DNA of 64,000 bases. It comes from Hyaloperonospora brassicae. Its lineage: Eukaryota > Oomycota > Peronosporomycetes > Peronosporales > Peronosporaceae. The translations under genes were made by a program, and so were the position numbers. The notes under the pieces are model-generated. The model had not been told where the DNA came from, ran no database searches, and worked only from the letters and a program-made list of their open reading frames with translations. Positions within the stretch are counted from its first letter, which is position 1; each line of letters opens with the position of its first letter. The DNA lies in the NCBI GenBank assembly GCA_947650285.1, contig CANTFL010000528.1:124001-188000 (forward strand), read 5' to 3'. Positions 49,591 through 59,168 of the stretch are shown here, one piece after another.

Positions 49591-50127
49591 TCACGAGAGG
49601 CAAAGTAACCATAACTCTCGAGACGATCGGTGCAATTTGTACCGGGCACCGGTATGCGACTTCAGCTCGAACCTGTTGCAAGCAATTTCGAGTTTTTCCA
49701 GCCAACCCTTGCGGCCAACATTCTCAATGTAGGCGATGAACGAATTCCACGCCCGCACCAAATAGAAATCGTATCTCTTGCGGTAGCCGTGGTACCATCG
49801 ATGTCTATAGAAGACATCGATGTAGAAGTCATGCTCAGTACGATAGCGTATCGAACTGGGGTCGAGACCATGGATCCTGGACGAGTAGAAGAGTGGGATT
49901 CGACAACTTTTAGTGGTATACCCATACCACCCTCTCAGCTCCCTCACGGAAGGCATCCATGGCTTGTTTTCAAAAGCAGATCGCAACGCGTCACGATCCT
50001 GCTCCTCTTGCATGGTGTCAACGTACTCACTGTGGCACCACGATTGATCGTCTCGCATTACTGCGGCTATGGCTACAATGACTCCGTGAAGAGTCATCGA
50101 CATCGTCATGAGTACGTACGCCCTCAT
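49591..50127 (-). CDS. Antisense ORF in element A, N-terminal part
   Basis: From the ATG at 50127 the frame gives about 178 codons. It begins MRAYVLMTMSMTLHGVIVAI, a basic residue then a hydrophobic stretch like a signal peptide or membrane anchor. The middle is rich in Trp, Tyr and Phe (ELRGWYGYTTKSCRIPLFYS, RTEHDFYIDVFYRHRWYHGY, KRYDFYLVRAWNSFIAYIEN), the composition of a folded protein. It ends ELWLLCLS at a TGA (49591-49593, likely from CGA), after which the same frame continues into the next antisense ORF. The plus strand is also open here (49630-50175) but with a less protein-like composition. RELR occurs at about residues 62-65, but no EER follows, so I do not call it an RXLR protein. 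Function unknown. Confidence 0.45.
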   Translation of the reverse strand: MRAYVLMTMSMTLHGVIVAIAAVMRDDQSWCHSEYVDTMQEEQDRDALRSAFENKPWMPSVRELRGWYGYTTKSCRIPLFYSSRIHGLDPSSIRYRTEHDFYIDVFYRHRWYHGYRKRYDFYLVRAWNSFIAYIENVGRKGWLEKLEIACNRFELKSHTGARYKLHRSSRELWLLCLS

Positions 50128-50279
50128 GTTGTACACTCTCCTCGTAATAATGCGAGCGCGATCAGTTCAATCTAGGCGACGAGTTTCGTGAAGCGTCGGA
50201 TGACCGAACATCTCATGCCGCAATTCAGGATCAAGGCTGCTGCGACTCGCAACAGTCTTCATTTCCGCAACCGTACGGT

Positions 50280-50576
50280 CTAAAGTTGTGTACGTTTGGA
50301 GCCGGACGGGGGATCCGACTCGCCCAAATAGAGCACCTCTAATTCGGGGTAGACGTCCATGGGCTTTCCACCCGCGGCCGATGCTGTGGGTGAAGAAGCT
50401 GCACGTGGATGACCACGTGCACCTGCGACTATGGGTGTTGCAGGCTGCTTAGTAGCAGCAGCAGGCGCATTGTCGCCTGCTACCGAGTCTTGAGTGTCTT
50501 GCTCTCCGGTTGCACGTATCCGTGTAGCCGCTTCAGACGCAGCCTTGCTCGCGGAGCGCATGTCCCGACTCGTCAT
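50280..50576 (-). CDS. Third antisense ORF near the 3' LTR of element A
   Basis: 98 codons (MTSRDMRSASKAASEAATRI at the start), Ala/Thr/Pro-rich and probably disordered, ending DPPSGSKRTQL. It lies upstream of the other two antisense frames on the same strand. It has no known motif and may be a separate chance frame, a leader exon, or part of the same antisense gene. Confidence 0.25.
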   Translation of the reverse strand: MTSRDMRSASKAASEAATRIRATGEQDTQDSVAGDNAPAAATKQPATPIVAGARGHPRAASSPTASAAGGKPMDVYPELEVLYLGESDPPSGSKRTQL

Positions 50577-50695
50577 GAGCTCCTAAGTCAAGATGAGAAG
50601 GTAAAGTTCAACAAGTGCTCCCCGTCCCCAGAGCGACACGACGGTGGTCTCTCTGTCACCAACGAATTAATCACTCACTATAGTGACTGATGGTT

Positions 50696-50705
50696 AAGGG
50701 AGGGG
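50696..50705 (+). other. Polypurine tract of element A
   Basis: aagggagggg lies 3 nt before the 3' LTR start (tgtaacgggg at 50709). It would prime plus-strand DNA synthesis. The corresponding tract in element B is gtggggaggg. Confidence 0.8.
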
Positions 50706-50708
50706 TGA

Positions 50709-51180
50709 TGTAACGGGGTGAGCCCGTTACATAAAAATTGGTACGAAAGTACCAATTTTTGAATATTATCTATTTTGATCATATTCAATCAACATCACTC
50801 GAGAAAAGCGATCATTGTTGGAATATTACCTTTAAAGGTAATATTTGTGGAGGCGTCCACTTCTTGGTTGATGTACACGGTACATCAACCAATTTAACCA
50901 CCAATAGCTGCTGGACGCGCGCAATGGGGGGTGAACAGAAGACCCATATTGGAGACAGTACTTTAATATAGTCAGTTTAAGACGAAAGATGATTTAGGAA
51001 GAAAATAACTATATTAAATAACAGTTTTATTTTCCCCTCAAGACAGAGCTTTTGGGTTCTGTATCGTCTTGGTCGCGCTTCATCACGCCACCTGTACGCG
51101 ACTTCGGGCGTACGCACCCTTGTATTGTTATCAATAAAAGGCCTTGAACAGTTAATTGAGGAAGAGCGGGCCCCGTTACA
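50709..51180 (+). repeat. 3' LTR of element A
   Basis: Starts TGTAACGGGG and ends CCCCGTTACA, a perfect 10-bp terminal inverted repeat. It contains three strong hairpins: aaaaattggtac / gtaccaattttt with a gaaa loop (50733-50760), the 24-bp perfect palindrome 50822-50845, and ttggttgatgtac / gtacatcaaccaa with a 3-nt loop (50864-50892). A conserved block, ctggacgcgcgcaatgg, matches the 5' LTR. A caataaaag segment near 51131 may be the polyadenylation signal. Confidence 0.88.
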
Positions 51181-52340
51181 TTCGTTTGGAAGCGCTTCAA
51201 ACAGCTGACATTAAGAAGCGAAGCTCGACGCGTCACCAGGCCAAAAAAGGCGGCGATTTTGCCGTTTGGAGCGCGCGCATCACCACTTTACTGACCGACT
51301 GTTTGTACAACGATATGCTCTCAGAAACGAAGATCGGATCGCCAGGCTGGTCGCGCGACTGAAGTAATTCCAGAGATTGTCTTCTCTTGAACCCGAGTAT
51401 TCGGTCACTAATGAGCCAGTGTCTCTGGCACGCCGACGATAGAGACGAGTCATGTAGATTAAGCGCAGGTTGAGCTGCGGTGCAAAGGACTGCACAGAAA
51501 CGGTTTTTCGAGCAAAAAATTCAGTGCTCGATCCAGCAGTCGAAATGAAAACTGGCTGGCTATTTCGAAAACATAGCCGAGGCCATTCCGGAATGCACAG
51601 GTACCAGCGAATGTGCAGTATGTAAGAGCCGTCTCGTCCGAGCATCTTTCTTTGAGTGTACGTGTGTTTTGCGAGTCACGCCGAGACAAAAAACGGAAAT
51701 TTATTCACAAAGAAAGCATGTCTTTCTCACAACACAGTGCGTACGTTGCGGTCGATGTTCGTACTGACAGCCCGCTCATAAAAGTTCCATATTGAGTTGC
51801 TTCGCTACTCACCATCCACGGCAACACTTGTACGTATCAAACATTCTACAAAAGCAACCTGGCTTTTGGCCACGGACCCTGCCCATACGGAATGGGATTG
51901 TTAGCAGCCAAGACATGATTAAGTATTCTGGAGTGGGTTTACCATGCCCCCGAAGGGTGAGCTTATACGTATGCTCTATTGTCGTAGATAAGAACACCAG
52001 TCCATCCACATCAATTGATGAAGAAAATAAACGGGTCGTGGAAAACGAAACGAACTCCCTTCCTCCACCAAACCAACCACACAAAATTTAAGACAGGTAA
52101 TGAAGTATACCCGTCTGGAAACCGCTCACAAGGTGCTTTGCAGGCTCCCGAAAGGGTCGGCCACAATTTCAGAAGTGTGAGATACGACCCCTACAGTTTT
52201 CTTTGTCTTGGGATGCCACATGGGCTGTAATTTTGTATGAGATGTAGCAGGTAGTATTTCGACACCATCTCCTTTTGATTGATGAAGCCTCGTCAAAAAA
52301 ATGAACTGAAGCTTTTCACTTTCACGCTTCAGCCTCTTCT
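51181..52340. other. Interval between elements A and B, repeat debris
   Basis: Open frames at 51280-51645 and 51809-52084 (minus) and 51792-52091 (plus) overlap each other and have no firm motif. On the minus strand MWHPKTKKTVGVVSHTSEIV near 52220-52150 looks like a retroelement polyprotein scrap. No host gene is supported. Confidence 0.4.
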
Positions 52341-52344
52341 ACCA

Positions 52345-52890
52345 TGACTAAAGGTCTACGTAAAGACGATTGAATCGTCGGCGATGGATTAGTCTGCGAT
52401 TGATACGTCCTTTGTACAATAAGCTAAGGTTACTCTAGCGTCCAACTATATTATCTAAAGGTGACGATAATAACGTTCGACCAGTTTACAGTATCAATTG
52501 CGTGACATAACGAGGAACATATCGCCAACATTAAAGGGTCGTGCTTCTATTTGCGTGTTAAGCATTTGCGTATCCAAATCATGAGGCCTTTTCATTTCAC
52601 TTTTTGTTCCAGCGAGTGATCCTCAGACCGTGACAACACTGTAGCCAACAGATAAATCAACAGCAATATAGTGGGTGGCAATGTAGGTAGGAAGAAGAAT
52701 CCACGAGTGGTATTTAACCCGATCATCTCTAAGCACCTTCGCATACTTGTGTACCATGTCACAGAAAGAGGCACGTTGAGCTAAATTGTGGATAGTCACG
52801 ACATTTCCGGAGCTCGCCAGGGCTGCGCATGAAAAATCTCTAGTCTCCGGTCTACATTGTGACAATGCGACGGTAGGAAGGACGTGCCTG
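52345..52890 (-). pseudogene. Integrase C-terminal remnant of a third retroelement
   Basis: In one minus-strand frame, with stops, the order is: FSCAALASSGNVVTIHN, YHSWILLPTYIATHYIAVDL then SVGYS (the WxxxLPxxxxxYN...TGYSPF block at the end of integrase cores), KSEMKRPHDLDTQ, and ARPFNVGDMFLV then KLVERYY (the GDxVLV...GPY/F region). It is a different lineage from elements A and B, judged by sequence. Stops near 52630 and 52470 and missing ends show it is dead. Assignment to integrase rests on the order of these blocks. Confidence 0.55.
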
Positions 52891-53530
52891 GCAAGAGCAC
52901 ATCGCGATAAGAGAAGAAAGAAGAATAGAGTGAAGCGTTACTGAAGTTTAAATTAAACACAGGGATTATACGTACAAGTATAGTTCGCAGATAGATGACA
53001 GAAAATTGCCTTCTATATGTGATTGAGAAAGCGGATGCACAGCATCGGGATGCCTTTGAGTCTGTAATCGCTTTCAGACACCGTTCGATCAGAGAAGATC
53101 GGGTCGCTATGCAGCTGCTCCCTTGTATGTTGTTCCCCGTGATGCTAGTCCCTGCGTTATATTGTCCATTCCGGCGTCCACCGACCTCCTTGTTTTCATG
53201 CTGAATTTGTGGTCATCGGTTCTTGCCAAGACATGCTAATCAAAAATACAAGGAAATATTGTCAAGACAATTCGTCTTTTTAAACGACCAGACCCGCATC
53301 AAACACTGTCGCCATTGATAGTATGCGTTTTCGAAATGACTGAAGTGCTGTGGGTGATTGGCATGGTATGTGAAGGTAGCGGGAAGCTCGGTGAGCCGCG
53401 TATTGGCTTGTCCGAACACGTCGAGCGCAGTGCAGGGATCACGTAGGACGTTGATCTCTAGTCAACGACGCCCTTACAGCGACAATATCTTTTCTCTTTA
53501 TGGGCTTAACGATATTAATGTCTTCGTATA
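52891..53530. other. Interval before the 3' LTR of element B, nothing recognised
   Basis: Frames at 52995-53204 and 53358-53573 (plus) are short and without motifs; the second runs into the LTR of element B. No gene supported. Confidence 0.45.
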
Positions 53531-54003
53531 TGTAGCGGAGCTAAACAGCTCCTTAAGTCAGAGAACATATTAACGCTCAACGAGCAACTTTGGTTCAGAG
53601 AACCCGACTCAGAGAGTCGACAAGATTCGGGAGCTTACGGCCCATGTTCCAAGGGACCAAATGATTCAGAGAATCACATCACAGAGTGCTCAGGAGCAGC
53701 TACCTTCACAGGTATTGCTAGCTCCTAACGTGAAAGACGCCTCGTGAGGCACGCGTCGTAAGTGATTAAAAGGGGAACTGAACTTAATTTATCTTTATTC
53801 AAAAGAACACCTTAACGAACGTACTCAATATAAACACTAATGTTCTAATTAGTAGATCTGAATGGATCTCGTAGTATGGTGGCTGACACACGTCAGTCCT
53901 CGACATTTAGAATGGTGCTCTTTTATTATCTTGAATGGGACTCCGTCTTTTGTGTGAATTTCGCCTGTTCTGTAGCCCACACATGTGTTGTAACCCCGTT
54001 ACA
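53531..54003 (-). repeat. 3' LTR of element B
   Basis: On the minus strand it starts TGTAACGGGGTTACA at 54003 and ends CCGCTACA at 53531. It matches 61634-62172 in blocks. Mini-hairpins of the NNNTC-ARA-GANNN type occur at 53592-53604, 53606-53618 and 53662-53676; ggagct/agctcc with an aaac loop lies at 53537-53552. Confidence 0.88.
53592..53676. repeat. Mini-hairpin cluster in the 3' LTR of element B
   Basis: Three 13-bp units with self-complementary ends and an aga centre: ggttcagagaacc (53592-53604), gactcagagagtc (53606-53618) and gattcagagaatc (53663-53675, extended by one pair to 53662-53676). The inner tc...ga pair and triloop are constant while the outer three pairs differ yet always match. 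Confidence 0.85.
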
Positions 54004-54013
54004 CCCTCCCCAC
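54004..54013 (-). other. Polypurine tract of element B
   Basis: Minus-strand gtggggaggg abuts the 3' LTR start, the position expected for plus-strand priming. A near-identical gtgggggaggg lies outside the 5' LTR at 62173-62183. Confidence 0.75.
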
Positions 54014-54859
54014 AAGACTGACGTTACCCCAAACGTCAATTGAACTCTTTTGTTGAAAGAGGGCGGTCTGTGTTTAGAACCTCATGGTTGACCTTAATAC
54101 CAAACACCATGGCCTGGCCACCACACGAGTCTACAACTATTTTTTCTTATCTCGGTATCGATAAGGAGGTGGACTATGGTAGAGATACCAATGTCAATGG
54201 TGATGAGCATATATTTTTATTACACCTGTGCTTGAGTTACGACATCTTACAGCATTAATCCGTTCGTTGGACATGATGAAACCACCGCGCATGTGGCGCA
54301 ACATCATGCAGGTGAACACACAATGACCAACTTGCTCGAAGAGCGATAAGAGTTTATTCTCAAGCAATAGGAGGGTTCTTTTCGTCGCACTTAGACTAAA
54401 AGGGTCATTCAAAGTCATAGCGGCTATGTGTTCTCAACACCTGACGTGGAGGAACGTCAACGTCAAACGGAAGTCCGTAGCCGTTTAACATGGGCCATTG
54501 TCCCAAAGGCTACGTAGCCTGAAGACATTGCCTTCCGCCAAATTCGGCATGAGAGGTATCTAGAACTCTTCTTGATTACACAAGGTCAGTACAAGTCACA
54601 CCTTGAGAGCCTATATCATTGTGTTTCAGTTCGATCGAATAAGGGCGTGCCCATATTGTTATTAGCCGGTGAGTTGCCTGAATAGGAGGACAACAAATGC
54701 ATCCGTTGGGTATACCGCAAGCGACATCTCAGCATAATGATAGCTCTGAGAGCAAGTGCCGATGTGGCCGATGTTCGTTTAAAACGAACGGTCGGTAAGA
54801 ATATGTGGTGGAGTGGTAATCGCTCTTTGAAAAGTTAACATAAACCCTTCACTGGCACC
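54014..54859 (-). other. 3' internal region of element B, no domain recognised
   Basis: Between the polypurine tract and the family C-like repeat at 54860. The frames 54040-54258 (plus) and 54194-54418 (minus) are short, and no protein motif is recognisable on either strand. It is probably the 3' internal non-coding part of element B or of an element nested in it. Confidence 0.4.
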
Positions 54860-55185
54860 CGGACGACCAACTTAAATAGAGGGTACTCCGATTCCGTATT
54901 ATTGATAGCTTTTCTCACCTTGTGTATCCGTCGGTGGGGCGGGTTAAACTCTTTCTGGTGGACTTGTGTCAATGGAAAACTTGACCGAGTTTGCGATGGG
55001 GTCGTGGTTTAATCTCGGTGTGAAAAGTTTAACATTGCAATTGGGGTTGATGTAATCACGTGTAATTCTTCACGGGATCCCTTGGATGCTTTTAGGGTTC
55101 TCGATATGAGTCACCCTGATCTGTAATATATCGCCTTGTCCAAATGTAAACCTTTACTCGCGAGCCTTCTGATCACTTAAATCGT
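54860..55185 (-). repeat. Diverged family C repeat inside element B
   Basis: Same orientation as 25938-26285 and recognisably similar in order: accaact...gagggtactccg, ctcaccttgtgta, ggtggactygtg, aaccttgac...tttg.gatgggg, gatatragtcaccc, and ccttgtcca to cttctga. Substitutions and indels are far more frequent than between the two 26/31-kb copies. It lies between the pol end and the 3' LTR of element B, so either it is a nested solo end or this sequence type is part of the 3' region of these elements. Confidence 0.6.
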
Positions 55186-56145
55186 CTTGCGATCTTGAGT
55201 CCTCAACCACGAGGGGTTTTCTGCGTCCAGTCGTAGTTGGGGAGTTATTACTAGTTCTTGATCTCTGCCAAACCATCCAGGGATATCATCTAATTCAAAT
55301 ACGCAACCTTCTTGACTTCGGGTGGCCAGTGATCTACTTGAAGGAGAAGTCGACATGTGTACCATGAATCAAGTCGAACTTAATAAAAGCTTATGGCTAC
55401 CTTGTACTTGCGTGGCACACACCTGATATACTGATCCGATTGCAGTCGCCCTTCTCGTCGCCAATCGTGTGGCTTAACCCACACTAGATTGACCGCGATC
55501 ACATACCTAATCCCTGATCAGGATCACGATCTCGATCGCCCTGCTGGTAACGATTTCCTTCTTGATCGACTAATCGCCAACGTATTGTTTCCTATGCCAA
55601 TAACCCCATCTTCAGGACTCGTACCCTTCGTCTGTCATACTTTAACCCGATATCGTAGGTCCCATCCTGTCCGATCTGATATGCAGTTTTGTCTAACCGT
55701 CCAGTGGACGCGATTCGACCAGTTGTAGGACCGGCGCTGCCAACCGTCTACTGACGGGGATATAACTGGAACGCGATTAGTTCCCCTATCGCGAACTTCT
55801 GCAGTCGCTTCACCACATATACGCAAAGATCCAAGTCAGAGGCCAGTTTGGTCATTGAGCACGCAATGCTCCAGCTACGCCGGGAGCCGCGGGCTGCGAC
55901 CCTGTGGTGCGAAGCACACGCTACCTCCCACGACTATTAGTGAGAAGCGTTCTCGGTCGTAGGGCGGCCCTAGCCACGATTATAAAAACATCCACGGCGT
56001 ATGGGCAATCCTGCCGAAGGGGTATTTCAAACGCTCACGAGTTCTACGACTCCCGGTACCCTCGACACTTCACCAGATACTGGTTTTAATTCTGAAGAAG
56101 ACGTCGTTTCAGGAGTCGCTCCACATGGAATTGGCGGCCCCCTTG
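55186..56145 (-). pseudogene. Decayed 3' coding region of element B or nested element
   Basis: On the minus strand protein-like pieces with stops: WPPEVKKVAYLN near 55330, CVFELDDIPGWFGRDQELVI at about 55305-55245, and an Arg-rich run near 55800. The WPPEVKK piece is matched by WPPDVEK next to the family C repeat at 26.4 kb. No intact domain can be named. A chromodomain, expected after integrase in this element type, is not convincingly visible. Confidence 0.35.
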
Positions 56146-56146
56146 C

Positions 56147-57430
56147 TCATCGAGCAGCGTCGGTGGTGGTCGTTGTACCGAACGAGGGACAAGTAAAGGT
56201 GCTTCTCGAACTAGTCGTCTCCGTTAGATACTGGGTAAGACCCATAGTGCGCTCGACGCGATGCGAGCCCGTGTCCAGGCATTGGAGTGGACCAAGCCCG
56301 GATGGAGGCTCAGGTTGACCTCCTAAAACGGATTCAGCAACCGATGGCAAGGCCAACTTACGCGGCGCAAGCGCCTCCAAGTTCACGTAAGACGGATCCC
56401 GATACGGCTTAAGCAAGCCAACGTAGAACACAGAGTTTGTGCGCAGTTTTCGCGGAGGGTTGGGCGTATACGCAAGTCCCTTCTTGGCGACGACCGTAAG
56501 TGGGTCAATGAAGCGCGGGCGCAACTTTGTCTTGAAGACAGCAGACACTGCATTTGTAGATAAGGTTTTAGCATTGAGTAGAACTTGGTCTCGTACCTCG
56601 TAACGTTCAATACAACATCTGCCTTTTGCATCAGCTTGTTCCTTCTGCTTATCTTGGCTTTCAACCGGTGCGCCACACACATGTCGGAAGACATTCAATC
56701 GCGTTACGAAAAACTCGCTATGTTGTTTGTGAACAGTAGCAGGGCTGTTTTCGGCGAGCCTATCGGTCATCTCTTTCCCACCAAGCCCTGAACCACGGAA
56801 AGGTAGCGTTAACGGAACGCGAGGGTGTGTGAGAACGTCCACATAAAACGAATTTAATCCGGTAGAGTTATGTACCGCGTTATTCAACGCAAACTCTATG
56901 ACAGGGAGCACCAGACTCTAACGCTATGGTGTATCAGCGCAAACATCGCGCAATATATCACCGATAGTGCGATTCATTCGCTCGGTTTGACAATCGGTCT
57001 GCGAATGATCCACTGTGAACATGTCCAATCGTGTGCCGAGCACCTTGAAGATGGACTTCCAAAAATTCCAAGTGAAGCGAGGATCTCTTTTAGAGACAAT
57101 TGCCACAGGCAAACCGTGTTGTCAAAACACTCGATCAATAAACAGCGTAGCTGTACCTTCACCATCGATGGTATCCGGCACCGCCGCTAGATGAACCATC
57201 TTGCTCAAATGGTCAACAAAGACCACAATACCCGTATTGCCATGTGCTTCTTTCGGTAAACCGAACATTAAATGCATGCTCTATGGACTCCTAACACCCA
57301 GACGGAATGGGTAGACCAGCTAGCAGCGCCGCCGCGTGAGAAGAGGGTTTCACCCGTTGACATGTTCCACACGTACGCACATATGTGCTCACCCATTTGT
57401 ATAGTTTGAGTCACCAATAGAATTGGCTAA
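56147..57430 (-). pseudogene. Integrase of element B (catalytic Asp lost)
   Basis: From 57430 downwards: VRTCGTCQRVKPS (CX2C of the zinc-binding part), then SMHLMFGLPK where integrases have SMDFVFGLPK, so the first catalytic Asp has become His. VVFVDHLSKMVHLAAV follows, then SKRDPRFT (second Asp kept) and TDCQTERMNR (catalytic Glu kept, Gly of GQTE now Cys). The frame 56147-56911 (254 codons) carries LPVIEFALNNAVHNSTG, a basic region, then FKTKLRPRFIDPLTVVAKKG (GPF/Y-like, GP changed to DP) and NSVFYVGLLKPYRDPS. Stops split the core. It is a dead copy. Confidence 0.9.
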
Positions 57431-57431
57431 C

Positions 57432-58345
57432 TTAGACATAGGTCTTCTCACGACCGAGATGTTCGCCCACCGCAGTATCATGCGTCTCATAATGAATTCG
57501 ATACTTCAACTCTTCATCATTAGGGACAACGATACGTGTATCCTCAACATATGTGCTATAGCACAACAGGCCTTGATCGATGGAATATCGATGTAGCCTC
57601 GAACGTAAACGTGCCGACAAATCTGTGTCTGAGTCCCGAAACTCCTCGCTCCCTAGAGAACGTGGGAGAGCTACACAATGTTTATCTTTGGCATATGCCG
57701 AACGAATGAGGTCAGTGACCGCCGACGACAGAGACGTAACATGAGCAAGCTCATAGTCAGGCCTGCGTGACAACGCATCAGCCAAAGCGTTCTGCTTGCC
57801 CGGCTTATAATTTACCTCGAAGTTATATTCGGCAAAGAAGGAAATCCAACGAGCCATTCTTGGGGAAAGATGAGGCGACTAGGTCGCAGTGCGCAGTGAC
57901 TCATGATCGTTATAGATCACAAAAGGCTTGGAGCCGAGCAGATGAACTCTGAATTTGACAAGAACATACTTCATTGCAAGTAACACTTTGTCATGAACGA
58001 AGTAGTTCTCTTCTGCAGCCTTCAGCTGTCGGGACTCAAACACAATGACAAGATCCCGTCCTTCGACATACGTTTGTAGAGAGCACTGCCTGTGGCAAAG
58101 TCAGATGCGTCACAGACGACACTGAAAGATCGATCAGGACCAGGCAAAGCCAAGATTGGCGTATGAAGGAGACTTTCCTTTACTGCTTGAAAAGCATTAT
58201 GATCGGTGCTAGTTCAGCACCATTTCACATCCTTTTTAAGGAGATTGGATATTGACCAAACCATGTATGCGTAATTCGCACTGTACTTGTGTAAGTATTT
58301 GGCAAGTCCAAGCCACTTACGTAAGTCCTTTTGGTTCTTTGGAAC
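57432..58345 (-). pseudogene. RNase H and integrase N-terminus of element B
   Basis: RNase H opens with SVVCDASDFATGSAL near 58100, keeping the first catalytic Asp that element A has lost. The middle is frameshifted (LLAMKY and DHE/SLR-type pieces near 57990-57900). The open frame 57432-57857 (141 codons) starts MARWISFFAEYNFEVNYKPG and includes ADALSRRPDYE, the end of RNase H, then a spacer and HYETHDTAVGEHLGREKTYV, the His-containing half of the integrase zinc-binding module. Confidence 0.88.
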
Positions 58346-58348
58346 CGG

Positions 58349-59168
58349 TCAATCAACTATGGCTTTCACCTTACCGGGATCCGCTCGAAGGCCTCGCTTA
58401 CCAATAAAGCGCCCTAAAAAGGGAATCTCTTCTGCACCAAAGACGCACTTAGCTGCGTTGGCGTACAACTTATTCGTGCGCATGCACTCGAGCACCGCTC
58501 GTAAATGGTCGATATGATTATCCACATCCGACCGACCGTTCATAGCACGCCTATGGACAAAGATGTCGAATAAGTACGTCGGTGCATAACCTCGGTGGGG
58601 TCTGAACAATTGTGTCACAAGACGATTGAATGTAGCCGGGCATGTGATAACCCTTGCGGCATAACGAGCCACTCCTAAAACATACGGCTCGGAGTACTGA
58701 CCGCTGTCAGCGGAATATCGCTCTCTTGCATGAGCAACTGGTAATAACCGTCGACTAGGTCGAGCGCACTGTACATCGTACATCCCACCATGTTGTTCAA
58801 AAGAAAATCTTTCCTAGGAATTGGTGTCTGAGCCGAGATGGTGGCAGCATCAAGCTTATTGAAAGCATGAACGATACGCTACTTCCATTAGGGTTTCTGA
58901 CACAAAATGTTGGTGTGAAATGAGGAGATTTGCTCTCACGAGCTATACCAGCCGCATTCTTTGCACGAAAGAAGCCATCAATGACGTCACACTGTTCCTT
59001 CGGTAAAGACCACTGCCGTATTACACAGTATTTGGTTTCAGGAACCAAGTCAATTTCATGACGAACCCCTGTATCAGGAGGTAAGGCAGACGGTGGGTTG
59101 TGACACACCACGTCCTGAAACTCCTTTACCAAAGGATAGAACGGATAAAGAGGATCCTCAAGGATCAA
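58349..59168 (-). pseudogene. Reverse transcriptase of element B (YFDD box damaged)
   Basis: The frame 58797-59168 carries the RT entry: VKEFQDVVCHNPPSALPPD, VRHEIDLVPETKYC, QWSLPKEQCDVIDGFF, SPHFTPTFCVRNPNG. After a frameshift the frame 58349-58783 gives PATFNRLVTQLFRPHRGYAP followed by TYLFDIFVH where the family has TYFDDIFVH, so one of the paired catalytic aspartates is gone. LYANAAKCVFGAEEIPFLGR and GLRADPGKVKAIVD follow. A stop and frame shifts lie in the palm between the two frames. Confidence 0.9.

Larger units (their letters stand above)
42971..51180 (+). mobile_element. Ty3/Gypsy chromodomain LTR retrotransposon, element A (decayed)
   Basis: Complete layout in order: 5' LTR, primer binding site, gag, aspartic protease, reverse transcriptase, RNase H, integrase, chromodomain, polypurine tract, 3' LTR. 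This order (RT before integrase) defines Ty3/Gypsy, and the C-terminal chromodomain places it among the chromoviruses. Gag-pol is broken by many in-frame stops and several frameshifts, and the two LTRs are strongly diverged from each other, so the copy is old and non-autonomous. No target-site duplication is visible (caaag before the 5' LTR, ttcgt after the 3' LTR). Two unusual properties are listed separately: pervasive short inverted repeats along the whole element, and a long antisense frame near the 3' end. Confidence 0.92.

Noticed and set aside
49630..50175. 181-codon plus-strand frame in the 3' part of element A
   Set aside because: Open, but it lacks motifs, and its complement has the more protein-like composition; not called as a gene.
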